A stretch of 62,428 nucleotides of DNA from an uncultured Bacilli bacterium (lineage in GTDB: Bacteria > Bacillota_I > Bacilli_A > RFN20 > CAG-631), in the NCBI GenBank assembly GCA_947599835.1, contig CANQFQ010000008.1, positions 1-62,428 on the forward strand, in the 5' to 3' direction. Of the stretch, positions 27,815 to 37,504 are shown piece after piece. Each line of letters opens with the position of its first letter. The first letter of the stretch is position 1. The notes under the pieces are model-generated. The model was not told where the DNA came from and did not search any database. It saw nothing but the letters and a program-made list of their open reading frames with translations. The position numbers and the translations under genes were made by a program.

Positions 27815-29623
27815 ATGAGTATTGATCAATCAAAAATTCGTAATTTTTCTATTATAGCTCATATTGACCATGGAAAATCTACACTTGCTGATCGTATTTT
27901 AGAAATTACGAATACGATTCAAAAACGCGAAATGAAAGAGCAAATTTTAGATGAAATGGATTTAGAAAGAGAAAGAGGCATTACCATTAAATTAAATGCC
28001 ATTCAATTAAAATATAAAGCAAAAGATAATCAAGAATATATTTTACATTTAATTGATACTCCAGGACATGTCGATTTTACATATGAAGTTTCGCGTTCGT
28101 TAGCCGCTTGTGAAGGCGCGGTTTTGGTCGTAGATGCTTCTCAAGGAATTGAAGCACAAACGTTAGCGAACGTTTATTTAGCTTTAGATAATAATTTGGA
28201 AATCATACCCGTAATTAATAAAATTGATTTACCTAATGCAGATCCTGAAAGAGTAAAAACCTCGATTGAAAATGTCATTGGAATTCCATGTGATGAGGCT
28301 CCATTAATTTCGGCAAAAACGGGATTACATGTCGAAGATGTCTTAGAAGCTGTTATCAAACATGTACCTGCCCCTAAAGGCGATCGCAATAAACCTTTAA
28401 AAGCGTTAATTTTTGATTCTATTTATGATCAATATCGAGGGGTGATTGTTTTTGTTCGAGTGATGGATGGAATTGTAAAAATAGGGGATAAAATCAAAAT
28501 GATGGCAACCAATGCTGTTTTTGAAGTTGTCGAAGTGGGTGTGCGTACACCTAAAGAAATCAAAAAAGATTGTTTGGTTGCTGGAGAAGTGGGTTTTATT
28601 GCGGCAGCGATTAAAACCGTAAAAGATGTCCATGTGGGCGATACGATTACTCTTTTTGAAAATGGTGTAACGGAACCTTTACCTGGATATCGTCCGTTAA
28701 ATTCAATGGTTTTTTGTGGTTTATATCCTGTGAATGCGCAAGATTATCAAGAACTCAAAGATTCGTTAGAAAAATTAAAATTAAATGATGCTGCTTTACA
28801 TTATGAAAACGAAACCTCTCAAGCCCTAGGCTTTGGTTTTAGATGTGGCTTTTTAGGTTTATTACATATGGATGTCATCCAGGAAAGATTAGAAAGAGAA
28901 TATAATTTGAATCTTGTTGCCACAGCGCCGTCGGTTATTTATCATGTTTATTTAACGGATGGAAGTATGATTCAATTAGACAATCCAGCAAAACTTCCAG
29001 ATATTCAAAAAATTGATCGAATTGAAGAACCTTATGTCTTAGCCACGATTATGACCCCCCAAGCTTACATCGGTCCTTTGATGGAATTATGTCAACAAAA
29101 AAGAGGCATCTATGTGGATTTAAAATACATCGATGATAATCGAATGAATTTGATTTATCATTTGCCACTTGCAGAAATTGTCTATAACTTTTTTGATCGA
29201 TTAAAATCTTGTTCAAGAGGATATGCTTCTTTTGATTATACATTAGATCAATATCGATCGAGTAAGTTAGTCAAAATGGATATTTTACTAAATAATAATG
29301 TGGTTGATGCGTTGAGTTGTATTGTACATCGTGATTTTGCATATAATCGAGGAAAAATCATTTGTCAAAAATTAAGAAAAATTATTCCACGGCAACAATT
29401 TGAAGTTCCGATTCAAGCGGCGATTAATGGTAAAATTATTGCACGCGAAACGATTGCAGCTTATCGTAAAGATGTATTAGCTAAATGCTATGGTGGAGAT
29501 ATCACACGGAAAAAGAAATTGCTTGAAAAGCAAAAAGAAGGTAAAAAGCGAATGAAAAAGATTGGAAATGTAGATATTCCACAAGAAGCATTTATGATTG
29601 TTCTTTCAGTTGATGATGAATAA
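27815..29623 (+). CDS. lepA: Elongation factor 4 (LepA)
   Basis: A ribosome-associated GTPase of 602 residues, related to EF-G, that acts on stalled or back-translocated ribosomes. The G1 loop AHIDHGKST starts near residue 15, the switch II region DTPGHVDF and the NKIDLPNAD specificity motif follow. The EF-G III/V domains and the LepA-specific C-terminal domain (ending near VDIPQEAFM) are complete. The ATG at 27815 is chosen because AAAAAGGAG abuts an earlier ATG at 27806. A small membrane-protein gene and hemW follow. Confidence 0.97.
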   Translation: MSIDQSKIRNFSIIAHIDHGKSTLADRILEITNTIQKREMKEQILDEMDLERERGITIKLNAIQLKYKAKDNQEYILHLIDTPGHVDFTYEVSRSLAACEGAVLVVDASQGIEAQTLANVYLALDNNLEIIPVINKIDLPNADPERVKTSIENVIGIPCDEAPLISAKTGLHVEDVLEAVIKHVPAPKGDRNKPLKALIFDSIYDQYRGVIVFVRVMDGIVKIGDKIKMMATNAVFEVVEVGVRTPKEIKKDCLVAGEVGFIAAAIKTVKDVHVGDTITLFENGVTEPLPGYRPLNSMVFCGLYPVNAQDYQELKDSLEKLKLNDAALHYENETSQALGFGFRCGFLGLLHMDVIQERLEREYNLNLVATAPSVIYHVYLTDGSMIQLDNPAKLPDIQKIDRIEEPYVLATIMTPQAYIGPLMELCQQKRGIYVDLKYIDDNRMNLIYHLPLAEIVYNFFDRLKSCSRGYASFDYTLDQYRSSKLVKMDILLNNNVVDALSCIVHRDFAYNRGKIICQKLRKIIPRQQFEVPIQAAINGKIIARETIAAYRKDVLAKCYGGDITRKKKLLEKQKEGKKRMKKIGNVDIPQEAFMIVLSVDDE

Positions 29624-29666
29624 AATACAAAATTATGTTATAATGAAATATAGGAGATGAACACAT

Positions 29667-29882
29667 ATGTTATCCTTTGCCATTGAACCCGGAGGACTAG
29701 CCGGTTATATTATTGTTGTTGCTGTAGTCAGTATAATTATTCTGATTGCATGGATTATTCGTAAAAAAGCTAAAATCGGTGTCTACACGAAAGAAGAAGA
29801 AGCAAAAATGAAATCAAACTTAGATTTGTTAGTTCAAGAAGAAAAAGTTGAAGATGGAAAAAATTATGAAGATGAAGTCTGA
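29667..29882 (+). CDS. Small single-pass membrane protein
   Basis: A 71-residue protein with one strong TM helix (about residues 13-31, AGYIIVVAVVSIIILIAWI), then a basic stop-transfer patch and an acidic, charged tail. It resembles small Bacillota membrane proteins of unknown function. AGGAGATG precedes the ATG, and TATAAT lies at about 29639. Its end overlaps hemW, which suggests co-transcription. Confidence 0.7.
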   Translation: MLSFAIEPGGLAGYIIVVAVVSIIILIAWIIRKKAKIGVYTKEEEAKMKSNLDLLVQEEKVEDGKNYEDEV

Positions 29883-30969
29883 GCCGAACGCGCTTTATGT
29901 TCATATTCCTTTTTGTAAACAAATTTGTGCTTACTGCGACTTTGCAAAAGTTATTTATCAAAAAAAATTTGTAAATGACTATTTTGAGTCGCTTTTTTTT
30001 GAATTAAAAAAAATACCTAAGAAAAAATATGATACGATTTATATTGGCGGAGGGACACCAAGTTGCCTACCCCTCGATTTATTGTCAACATTGCTTCAAA
30101 AATTACAAAAAAAATTAAAGAAAAATTATGAATTTTCCATCGAAAGTAATGTAGAAGATCTGAATGAATCATTTTTAAAAACCATTCAAAAATATGGGAT
30201 TAATCGTTTAAGTATAGGCATTCAAACGTTTCAAGAAGCTTTTATTCAGCTTTGTCATCGGAAACACACCTTAGAACAAGCAATAAATAATGTAAAATTA
30301 GCCGCTCAATTCATTGAAAATATTAATGTTGATATGATTTATGGCTTTCCTTTTCAACGTTTCGAGGATGTTCAAGAGGATTTAGATATTTTGGTGCATT
30401 TACCGATAAAACATATTTCATATTATTCATTAATTATTGAACCGAACACTCTTTTTTATCAACGTTATCGAGAAATGGAAGATGATAAATTACAAGCAAA
30501 AATGTATCTTTATATTTATCATTATTTAAAAAAACATGGATTTTGCCGATATGAAATTTCTAATTTTTCTCAAAAGGGATATCAATGTAAGCATAATTTG
30601 ACGTATTGGCATAATCAACATTATGATGCAATAGGACTTTATGCAAGTGGGTATCTTTCAAATCAAAGATATACACATACTAGAAATTTATCCTATTACA
30701 ATCAAAAACAATACCAACTCGAGATCACCTCTTTATCGCTTGAAGATCAAATGTTTGAAGAAATTATGCTTTATTTAAGATTAGATCAAGGTTTAAATTT
30801 GAATCAATTTAAACAAAAATATCAAGTAGACTTTATGGAAAAATACAAAGAAATTGTAAAAAAATTTGAACAGCAAAAATGGCTCAAAGTTTCAAAAACA
30901 AAAATCAAAACAACCTTAAAAGGAAGTCTCATGTTAAATCAAATTTTACTCGCATTTATGGAAGAATAA
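29866..30969 (+). CDS. hemW: Radical SAM heme chaperone HemW
   Basis: A 367-residue HemN-like radical SAM protein of the HemW group, which carries heme rather than oxidising coproporphyrinogen. The cluster motif CKQICAYCDF near residue 18 has the CxxxCxxC spacing followed by a tyrosine-free tail typical of HemW, then IYIGGGTPS and the IGIQTF motif, and a C-terminal HemN domain. Several in-frame ATGs (29854, 29866, 29872) lie close together; 29866 is a guess. It follows lepA, an order common in Firmicutes. Confidence 0.92.
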   Translation: MKMKSEPNALYVHIPFCKQICAYCDFAKVIYQKKFVNDYFESLFFELKKIPKKKYDTIYIGGGTPSCLPLDLLSTLLQKLQKKLKKNYEFSIESNVEDLNESFLKTIQKYGINRLSIGIQTFQEAFIQLCHRKHTLEQAINNVKLAAQFIENINVDMIYGFPFQRFEDVQEDLDILVHLPIKHISYYSLIIEPNTLFYQRYREMEDDKLQAKMYLYIYHYLKKHGFCRYEISNFSQKGYQCKHNLTYWHNQHYDAIGLYASGYLSNQRYTHTRNLSYYNQKQYQLEITSLSLEDQMFEEIMLYLRLDQGLNLNQFKQKYQVDFMEKYKEIVKKFEQQKWLKVSKTKIKTTLKGSLMLNQILLAFMEE

Positions 30970-31101
30970 CATGACTCTGATTTTCTTGTTTACATGCGTT
31001 TTTAATTTCCCTTTTTAATGGTTGATTTCCATAATATTTTATTTGAATATAGTGGTGTTTTATATTAAAATAAAAATAGCAATCAAAAGGAGAAGATAAG
31101 G

Positions 31102-34100
31102 ATGGCTAATAAAGATAAAAAAAGATTAGATGAGATCGAAACTTCATCTACTTTAAAAACGCATGATGATAGTACCTCTTCTAATATTAGTATTGATGAT
31201 TGTAAAACGGTCGATATTATTGTAGATGATGCGGGTGAAGAAGCAGAAAAAGCATATAAGCAAAAAATGCTTGATGCTGCCAATAAAAAGAGAAAATTAA
31301 CCGCTCCTACAGGAGAATCAGATAAAAAGAAATGGCCGAAACTATTTAAAAAGAAAAACGAGCCAGAAGAAGAACAAATTTTAACCATGGCAGAAGTAGA
31401 AGCTACATCCCGTTCGAATACTGTAAAAAGATTCAATCCGCAATTAGATCAAGGATTGACTGAAGCACAAGTACAAGAAAGAGTCGCAGCTGAATTGATC
31501 AATAATACGACGAAAACGTATTCAAAAACCTATCGTCAAATTTTTGTAAGTAATATTTTTACTTTTTTTAATATTCTATGTATTTTGATTGCAATTGCTT
31601 TAATTTTGGTGGGTTCTTGGGGAGATTTGTTTTTTGTTTTAATTTTAGTTTTAAATACAACGATTGGGATTTATCAAGAAATTCGAGCAAAACGTACGAT
31701 TGATAAAATGACCATTGTGACAGCCCCTACAGCGACAGTCATTAGAGAGGGTGTCACTAAAGAAATTTCTGTTAAAGACTTGGTTCTTGATGATATTACC
31801 ATTTTAAAAAATGGAAAACAAATTAGTGTGGATTGTATTATTAAAGAAGGAACGATTGAAGTTAATGAAGCTTTACTTACAGGGGAATCGATACCGGTAA
31901 AGAAAACGATTGGAGACCAACTCTATGCAGGTAGTTTTATTTCCTCTGGCAGTTGTAAAGCTTTAGTGGATAAAGTAGGTAAAGATTGTTATATTCAAAA
32001 ATTACAAGCAAAGGCTAAAAGATATAGCAAACCCAAATCAGAATTGTTGAGATCCTTAAAATTAGTGATTAGTGCCATTGGTATTATCATTATTCCTTTA
32101 GGCTTATTTGTTGGCATTACGAATTATAAATCTGCCACAAAGCAAGCTTTAAATCCAAAATATGATAACAATGGGCAATTTAATGTTTATGCCGTTACAG
32201 AAAGTGATAAACAATATTTAATCGGTGAAATTGATAACATTGATCATTTAACTTATAAAGATTATTCTTTAGCTACGCAATCCGTAAATAATGAAGATAC
32301 ATTTCCCAAAGAAATATTAAATAGCATTAGTAAAATTAAAATTGTTTATACTAAGAAAGTGTCGGGAAATATTGGTTTAAGTAATCTCGTTGTGAGTGTT
32401 AAAACCTCTAGTGAAAATCGGCCGATTGAATGCTTTAAAATTCAAGATTTTTCTTATCAATCTAGCGATGATGAAAAGCAATATGAATTTAGTTTTGATA
32501 ATTTAGGTAAAAAAGCCTACTATACTAGTGATGCTGAACATCATGCCTTAAAATTTGATGAACAAGGCAACAGCATGACGACCATTGATTTTAAAGATAA
32601 CATTGGCACATTGGATAGCAATAATTATGTTGAATATTTTATTGTTACGTTACAACTTCGTTCTCATGGTTATGCTAAAGGTAGTGCAAGTTATAATGAT
32701 TTTGTCATTTATACAACAGTTACAAAAACGGCAGGTTCTTTAATTGGAATGATTCCTGCAGGGATGTTTTTATTAACGAGTATGGCTCTCGCTGTAGGTG
32801 TTTTGAAACTTGCTAAACATAAAACATTAGTTCAAGAATTATATTGTATCGAAATGCTTGCTAGAGTAGATGTATTATGTTTAGATAAAACAGGAACCAT
32901 AACGGATGGTACAATGAAAGTAAAAGAAGTCATTACGTTAGATAATGATGAAAAGATCGATATTGACCAGATTATGGGATCCTTCTTGAATGCTTTAGAA
33001 GATAATAACCAAACTTCCATTGCTTTACAAAACCGATTTGGTATCAATGTAGAATATAAAAAGCAAGTGACGTTACCATTTTCTTCGGCAAGGAAATTAT
33101 CTGCAGTTACATTTGAAGGAAATGTGGGCACTTTTATTCTAGGAGCTCCAGAATTTGTTTATAATGGCAAAAGTAAAAAATTATGGCAAATCGTCAATCA
33201 AAAAGCTTCGTTAGGATATCGTGTGTTAATGCTTGCGCATAGCGATGCGCCAATAAAAAACGATAAAGTTCCTGCAAACAATACAGCTTTAGCTTTATTT
33301 ATTTTAGAAGATCATATTCGTGAAGATGCAGCAGATACGATTCGCTGGTTTAATGAAAATGGTGTTGCTGTAAAAGTAATTTCAGGGGATAATCCAGCTA
33401 CAGTATCTGAAATTGCCTCTCGTGTCGGCATTGCCAATGCAAAAGATTATATTAGCTTAGAAGGCTTAAGTGCAGCTGATGTAGAAACCATTGCTGATGA
33501 ATATACCGTTTTTGGCCGTGTGACGCCTGAACAAAAAGCGATTCTTGTTAAGGCATTAAAGAAAAAAGGAAAAGCTGTTGCTATGACAGGTGATGGTGTG
33601 AATGATATTCTTGCTATGAAAGAAGCGGATTGTAGTATAGCAATGGCCGGTGGATCCGAAGCGGCTAGAAACGTTTCTCACTTAGTTTTGATGGATTCTA
33701 ACTTTGCAAGTATGCCTAAAGTTGTAGAAGAAGGAAGAAGAGTAATCAATAATGTTCAGCGTTCAGCTTCTTTGTTTTTAATGAAAACGATTTTTACGAT
33801 GGTGTTGACTTTAATTACTATTATGTTACCTAAAGTTTTTGTCAATGGTTACCCATTTGTTACGAAGCAATTAATGTTACTTGAATCCTTTGTTATTGGT
33901 ATACCAGCATTCTTTATTGCAATTCAACCTAACAAGAATAAGATTACAGGAAACTTTTTGAAAAATGTCTTTTCGAATTGTTTGCCGAGTGCTTTGGTTT
34001 TGTTGTTATCTGTTTTTGCTGTTTATTTTTTAGGCACGATGAAATCCTTTGATATTTCGAATGCGGAAGAAGCTTCTTCAATGTGTGTGTTATGCATTAC

Positions 34101-34353
34101 TTATGTTGGATTAGTTATTTTATATAATACTTGTCGACCAATGAATACGTATCGGGGTGTTGTTTTTACTCTAATGTTCACTATGGTATCCTTACTTGTG
34201 GCTTTCTTGCCTGAATATTTTGGTATTTATAAAATGCCTGGATTAGTAAACACGATGTTAGTAATTATTATCATTTTGGTGATGATTCCTATTGTACATT
34301 CATTGAGCGATTTATTAAAACGATTAAATGTTGAAAAAGATAATAATGCCTAA
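31102..34353 (+). CDS. CtpE-like cation-translocating P-type ATPase
   Basis: A 1083-residue P-type ATPase. A charged cytoplasmic N-terminus of about 140 residues precedes TM1-2. The actuator motif TGES is at about 260, the phosphorylation site DKTGTIT begins at Asp595, and the hinge motif GDGVND is at about 830; six C-terminal TM segments follow. The membrane motif before TM4, GMIPAGMFLLTS, resembles the IPEGL motif of CtpE-type (putative calcium) pumps but has Ala for Glu. About 200 mostly polar residues (345-545) are inserted between TM3 and TM4 and would lie outside the cell. AAAGGAG supports the start. Ion specificity is unknown. Confidence 0.9.
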   Translation: MANKDKKRLDEIETSSTLKTHDDSTSSNISIDDCKTVDIIVDDAGEEAEKAYKQKMLDAANKKRKLTAPTGESDKKKWPKLFKKKNEPEEEQILTMAEVEATSRSNTVKRFNPQLDQGLTEAQVQERVAAELINNTTKTYSKTYRQIFVSNIFTFFNILCILIAIALILVGSWGDLFFVLILVLNTTIGIYQEIRAKRTIDKMTIVTAPTATVIREGVTKEISVKDLVLDDITILKNGKQISVDCIIKEGTIEVNEALLTGESIPVKKTIGDQLYAGSFISSGSCKALVDKVGKDCYIQKLQAKAKRYSKPKSELLRSLKLVISAIGIIIIPLGLFVGITNYKSATKQALNPKYDNNGQFNVYAVTESDKQYLIGEIDNIDHLTYKDYSLATQSVNNEDTFPKEILNSISKIKIVYTKKVSGNIGLSNLVVSVKTSSENRPIECFKIQDFSYQSSDDEKQYEFSFDNLGKKAYYTSDAEHHALKFDEQGNSMTTIDFKDNIGTLDSNNYVEYFIVTLQLRSHGYAKGSASYNDFVIYTTVTKTAGSLIGMIPAGMFLLTSMALAVGVLKLAKHKTLVQELYCIEMLARVDVLCLDKTGTITDGTMKVKEVITLDNDEKIDIDQIMGSFLNALEDNNQTSIALQNRFGINVEYKKQVTLPFSSARKLSAVTFEGNVGTFILGAPEFVYNGKSKKLWQIVNQKASLGYRVLMLAHSDAPIKNDKVPANNTALALFILEDHIREDAADTIRWFNENGVAVKVISGDNPATVSEIASRVGIANAKDYISLEGLSAADVETIADEYTVFGRVTPEQKAILVKALKKKGKAVAMTGDGVNDILAMKEADCSIAMAGGSEAARNVSHLVLMDSNFASMPKVVEEGRRVINNVQRSASLFLMKTIFTMVLTLITIMLPKVFVNGYPFVTKQLMLLESFVIGIPAFFIAIQPNKNKITGNFLKNVFSNCLPSALVLLLSVFAVYFLGTMKSFDISNAEEASSMCVLCITYVGLVILYNTCRPMNTYRGVVFTLMFTMVSLLVAFLPEYFGIYKMPGLVNTMLVIIIILVMIPIVHSLSDLLKRLNVEKDNNA

Positions 34354-34601
34354 GGGTGTTTTATCATGAAATGAATGAAAATAAACGATTCATTTTGTTT
34401 ATCAAAGTGTCAAGAAAAATTTAAAAAACTTTGATTAACCATGTGTTTTATTTTAAAGGAATGTAAAAAGCTTAATTTAAAAGAATTAAGTCGATCACAT
34501 TCCTTTTTTTGTGAAAAAAATAGTTTTTTATTCAATAATTTTATGACATTATTTGCAAAAAATGTGAAATTTTTGAAAAACTAAATCTTCAAATAGAGGA
34601 C
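34354..34601. other. Gap between P-type ATPase and nine-gene operon
   Basis: No gene is seen. The stretch holds a modest hairpin AAATGAAT/ATTCATTT (34369-34395), a strong terminator (listed separately) and AT-rich sequence leading into the operon promoter. Confidence 0.5.
34455..34512 (+). terminator. Strong terminator before the nine-gene operon
   Basis: AAGGAATGT and ACATTCCTT pair around an inner CTTAATT/AATTAAG stem and are followed by TTTTT. It separates the housekeeping region from the operon downstream. Confidence 0.85.
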
Positions 34602-34630
34602 TAGACACGAGCATAATTTTACTATATAAT
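34602..34630 (+). promoter_or_regulatory. Promoter of the nine-gene ATPase/GTPase operon
   Basis: TAGACA (34602-34607; five of six bases of TTGACA), a 17-bp spacer and TATAAT (34625-34630). The predicted leader to the first ATG is about 85 nt. No obvious operator palindrome is seen around it. Confidence 0.75.
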
Positions 34631-34722
34631 TAGAACTAGCAATGCCAAATAATGTAGAAATATGTCGAACAATTTAGGACCAAATAATACAAAACTATGA
34701 GATAAGGAGAAAACAGAAAATT

Positions 34723-36930
34723 ATGGAAAAGTATGATATAAAATGGAAAAACGATCTTAAAATTTATATTCGAACATTTAATAATTTCATATTTGAAGGA
34801 AATGTAAATGATTTACACCCTGTTGAAACTGAAGATGGCTATAAATATTTGCCATTGCACAAAGCAATAGCTGAGATGTATGGTCAAGATTATTGTGTTG
34901 TCTATTATGATCATACCAAATTAAGCGGAAAAGAAATCCCTGAGGAAGAAAATACGACGAATGAAGATAATCCACCAACGACAACTCCTGTATTTGATGA
35001 GAATTGGTTCAATTCTTTTACAATTGCAGATGAATCAAAATACGTCTTTGCATCCACAGGAGAAAAAATAGCCTCGCCAAATATCGCCTTGTTTTTGGAA
35101 TATTATAAAAATGATTTTTTTAAGAAAATTGAAGAATCTTCCGATAAAGGCTTTCAAGCTAATATGACAATGGACATGCGAAGAATTTATGATGCGATGT
35201 CTGAATTTGAAACAAAAAACACCGATGAAAAATATAAAGATGCTAAGCCATTTCTTTTTATTCTGCCTGATGTTTCAAGATATATGACAACTCCAGGAAG
35301 ACCTAATGAAAAAGAAAGTTCTGTTCTTATGACACTCTTTAACGCAATGCAACTTGAAAAAACCCAATGTAAGCTTATGCTATTTGTTGATAAGATGAAT
35401 GACCTTCCTACTTGGTTTGAATCTGAAAACTATAACTCAGCAGTAAAGAAAATGTTTTTACCGATGCCTGATAGTAAGTTTAGAGAAACTTTTTATCGCT
35501 TAGAATTACGATCAATCATGGATCCCATTTCCGATGATGAATTAAATGCAAAAATTAAAAAGTTTTCTGCATATACTGAAAATTATTCATTAAGACGACT
35601 TCAACAATTAAAATCGTTTATTGAAAACGAAGAAGATAATCAAGAAGAAAACGCTCCATCATTGAAAAAATTAGAGTATATCGATAAAACGGTTTTCAAA
35701 TTTGATGTAGGACAAAGTTATAATCCTTGGAGAGATAAAGAACTTCGTTCAACTATAAAAGGATTGTCTAATTCAATCAAAGAAGACATAAAAGGACAAG
35801 GGTTGGCTATAGCTAGGGTGACGGAAGCATTAAAATCTGCTGCTACAGGTGTAAATTCTAGTAAGAAAAATGATCGAAGACCTCGTGCTATATTCTTCTT
35901 TGCGGGTCCAACTGGTGTTGGTAAAACAGAGCTTGCTAACAAAATCGCTGAGAAAATTTTCCAAAATAAAGATAGTATCATTCGTTTTGACATGAGTGAA
36001 TTTAGAGAAGAACATACAGATGCAAGACTTTTTGGAGCACCTCCTGGATATGTAGGCTATGAAGCTGGTGGAGAACTCACAAAGGCAATTAAGCAAAAAC
36101 CTTTCTCAATAGTTTTGTTTGATGAAATCGAGAAAGCAGCACCAAGAATATGGGATAAATTTTTACAAATTCTTGGAGATGGTCGTCTTACCGATGGTAA
36201 AGGGGAAACGGTATCATTTACGCAATCCATAATTATTTTTACCTCAAACCTTGGTATTACCGCTGATAGCAACCTTCAAAGGTCGACAGAAGCTAAACAA
36301 GAATTCGAAAAAATAACTGCAGAAATTGGGATGAAAAGCATCGCTGTTGCAAAAGCCGATGAAAATGCAAATGAAAATAAAATAAAACTGATTAAAGAAT
36401 GGCTTGCCCTTGAGGAAAAACTTGTCCCATTTGTTGGTCTTACTTCCGATATGGCAAACAGAGATATTTTTAAAAATTATTATAATGAGTTAGGATTTAA
36501 CAAACCTATCGAAGCATTTAATGCTTTTGTAGCAAAGTGTGTTCGTGAACGTATTACCAATTATTTTGAAGGAATTGGCCGAAGAGAAGTTTTAGGACGT
36601 ATTGGTGAAGAAAACATTTTGGTTTTTAATTTTATATCACCAGATGTTGCAGAAAAAATTGTAGAAGTGACAATCAAAAAGTTTTGTGATAATCTTAGAA
36701 ACGAAAATGACAGCCAACTCATTTTGTCTTTAACAGAAAATGCCGAAAAATATATTAAAGAATGCGCTAAACGTTCAGAAGTTCTTAATTATGGAGGACG
36801 TGGCATTGTTTCTTGCGTGGAAAAATTAATGAGCGTTCCTGTCGGCAAATTTTTATTTGATCATAGTGAAGTTGGGTTAAAGGCAATCATGGATTATATT
36901 GATGATGTACTTGAATTAAAGGTGGAATAA
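34723..36930 (+). CDS. ClpB/ClpA D2-like AAA+ ATPase
   Basis: A 735-residue AAA+ ATPase, first gene of the operon. The C-terminal half matches the second ATPase module of Clp/Hsp100 unfoldases: Walker A GPTGVGKT (395-402), the FDMSEFREEH region, the pore-type loop GAPPGYVGYE, Walker B VLFDEIEKA (about 463-471), sensor 1 FTSNLG, and a C-terminal small domain with the sensor-2-like GGRG. The first 330 residues are unlike ClpB; a segment FLFILPDVSRY hints at a degenerate first ATPase module. No Clp N-domain or ClpP-binding loop is evident. It probably remodels protein assemblies of this system. Confidence 0.88.
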   Translation: MEKYDIKWKNDLKIYIRTFNNFIFEGNVNDLHPVETEDGYKYLPLHKAIAEMYGQDYCVVYYDHTKLSGKEIPEEENTTNEDNPPTTTPVFDENWFNSFTIADESKYVFASTGEKIASPNIALFLEYYKNDFFKKIEESSDKGFQANMTMDMRRIYDAMSEFETKNTDEKYKDAKPFLFILPDVSRYMTTPGRPNEKESSVLMTLFNAMQLEKTQCKLMLFVDKMNDLPTWFESENYNSAVKKMFLPMPDSKFRETFYRLELRSIMDPISDDELNAKIKKFSAYTENYSLRRLQQLKSFIENEEDNQEENAPSLKKLEYIDKTVFKFDVGQSYNPWRDKELRSTIKGLSNSIKEDIKGQGLAIARVTEALKSAATGVNSSKKNDRRPRAIFFFAGPTGVGKTELANKIAEKIFQNKDSIIRFDMSEFREEHTDARLFGAPPGYVGYEAGGELTKAIKQKPFSIVLFDEIEKAAPRIWDKFLQILGDGRLTDGKGETVSFTQSIIIFTSNLGITADSNLQRSTEAKQEFEKITAEIGMKSIAVAKADENANENKIKLIKEWLALEEKLVPFVGLTSDMANRDIFKNYYNELGFNKPIEAFNAFVAKCVRERITNYFEGIGRREVLGRIGEENILVFNFISPDVAEKIVEVTIKKFCDNLRNENDSQLILSLTENAEKYIKECAKRSEVLNYGGRGIVSCVEKLMSVPVGKFLFDHSEVGLKAIMDYIDDVLELKVE

Positions 36931-36934
36931 CACA

Positions 36935-37498
36935 ATGATAATTGATGATGGTGACTTTAATATGTTTCAGTTTGTTCGCTTCCTTAATAGCATGGAACAA
37001 AATGAAGAGGGCACAGCTTTACTTTGTGACTATTGGAAGCATAGTCATAAATTGGATAAATTAATGCTTCTTATTAAAAACCAAGATTTACACTTGAAAA
37101 TTGGGGAAATTCAATATCTTATAGCTGCTGAAAATTGCTGTGAAAATTTGTATCGAGTTTTGGATAAATTTTTAAGTGCGCCATATTTAGAAACGAATCG
37201 CGCGGTTGATGATGCGGAAAACGTTGCTGTTATTGCAAATGCTAACGTTTTAATACAAAACATGAAAGGGTTAAAAGAAATTCGCCTCCATAGTAGCTGG
37301 GAGACTTTTTTTGGAGAACTTAGTATGCTTGCTTCAACAATAATTAACACAATTGATAGGATTATAAGTTCAGGAAAAAGTATCCATTTTCGTTCAAAAA
37401 TTAATGCTGACAAAGTATTGTCAGGTGCTATTAACTATAATAATTCCTCAGAAATTGACTATTTTATTTTTCAAAATAAAAGGCAATTTTCAATATAA
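36935..37498 (+). CDS. Unrecognised helical protein of the operon
   Basis: A 187-residue, probably all-helical protein that I cannot assign. No signal, TM helix or catalytic motif is visible; a pair of cysteines occurs in AENCCENLY. It begins 4 bp after the AAA+ gene, with GGTGG as ribosome site, and ends 6 bp before the next gene. Its position suggests an adaptor or partner of the ATPase, which is inference only. Confidence 0.75.
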   Translation: MIIDDGDFNMFQFVRFLNSMEQNEEGTALLCDYWKHSHKLDKLMLLIKNQDLHLKIGEIQYLIAAENCCENLYRVLDKFLSAPYLETNRAVDDAENVAVIANANVLIQNMKGLKEIRLHSSWETFFGELSMLASTIINTIDRIISSGKSIHFRSKINADKVLSGAINYNNSSEIDYFIFQNKRQFSI

Positions 37499-37504
37499 AA
37501 AGCA

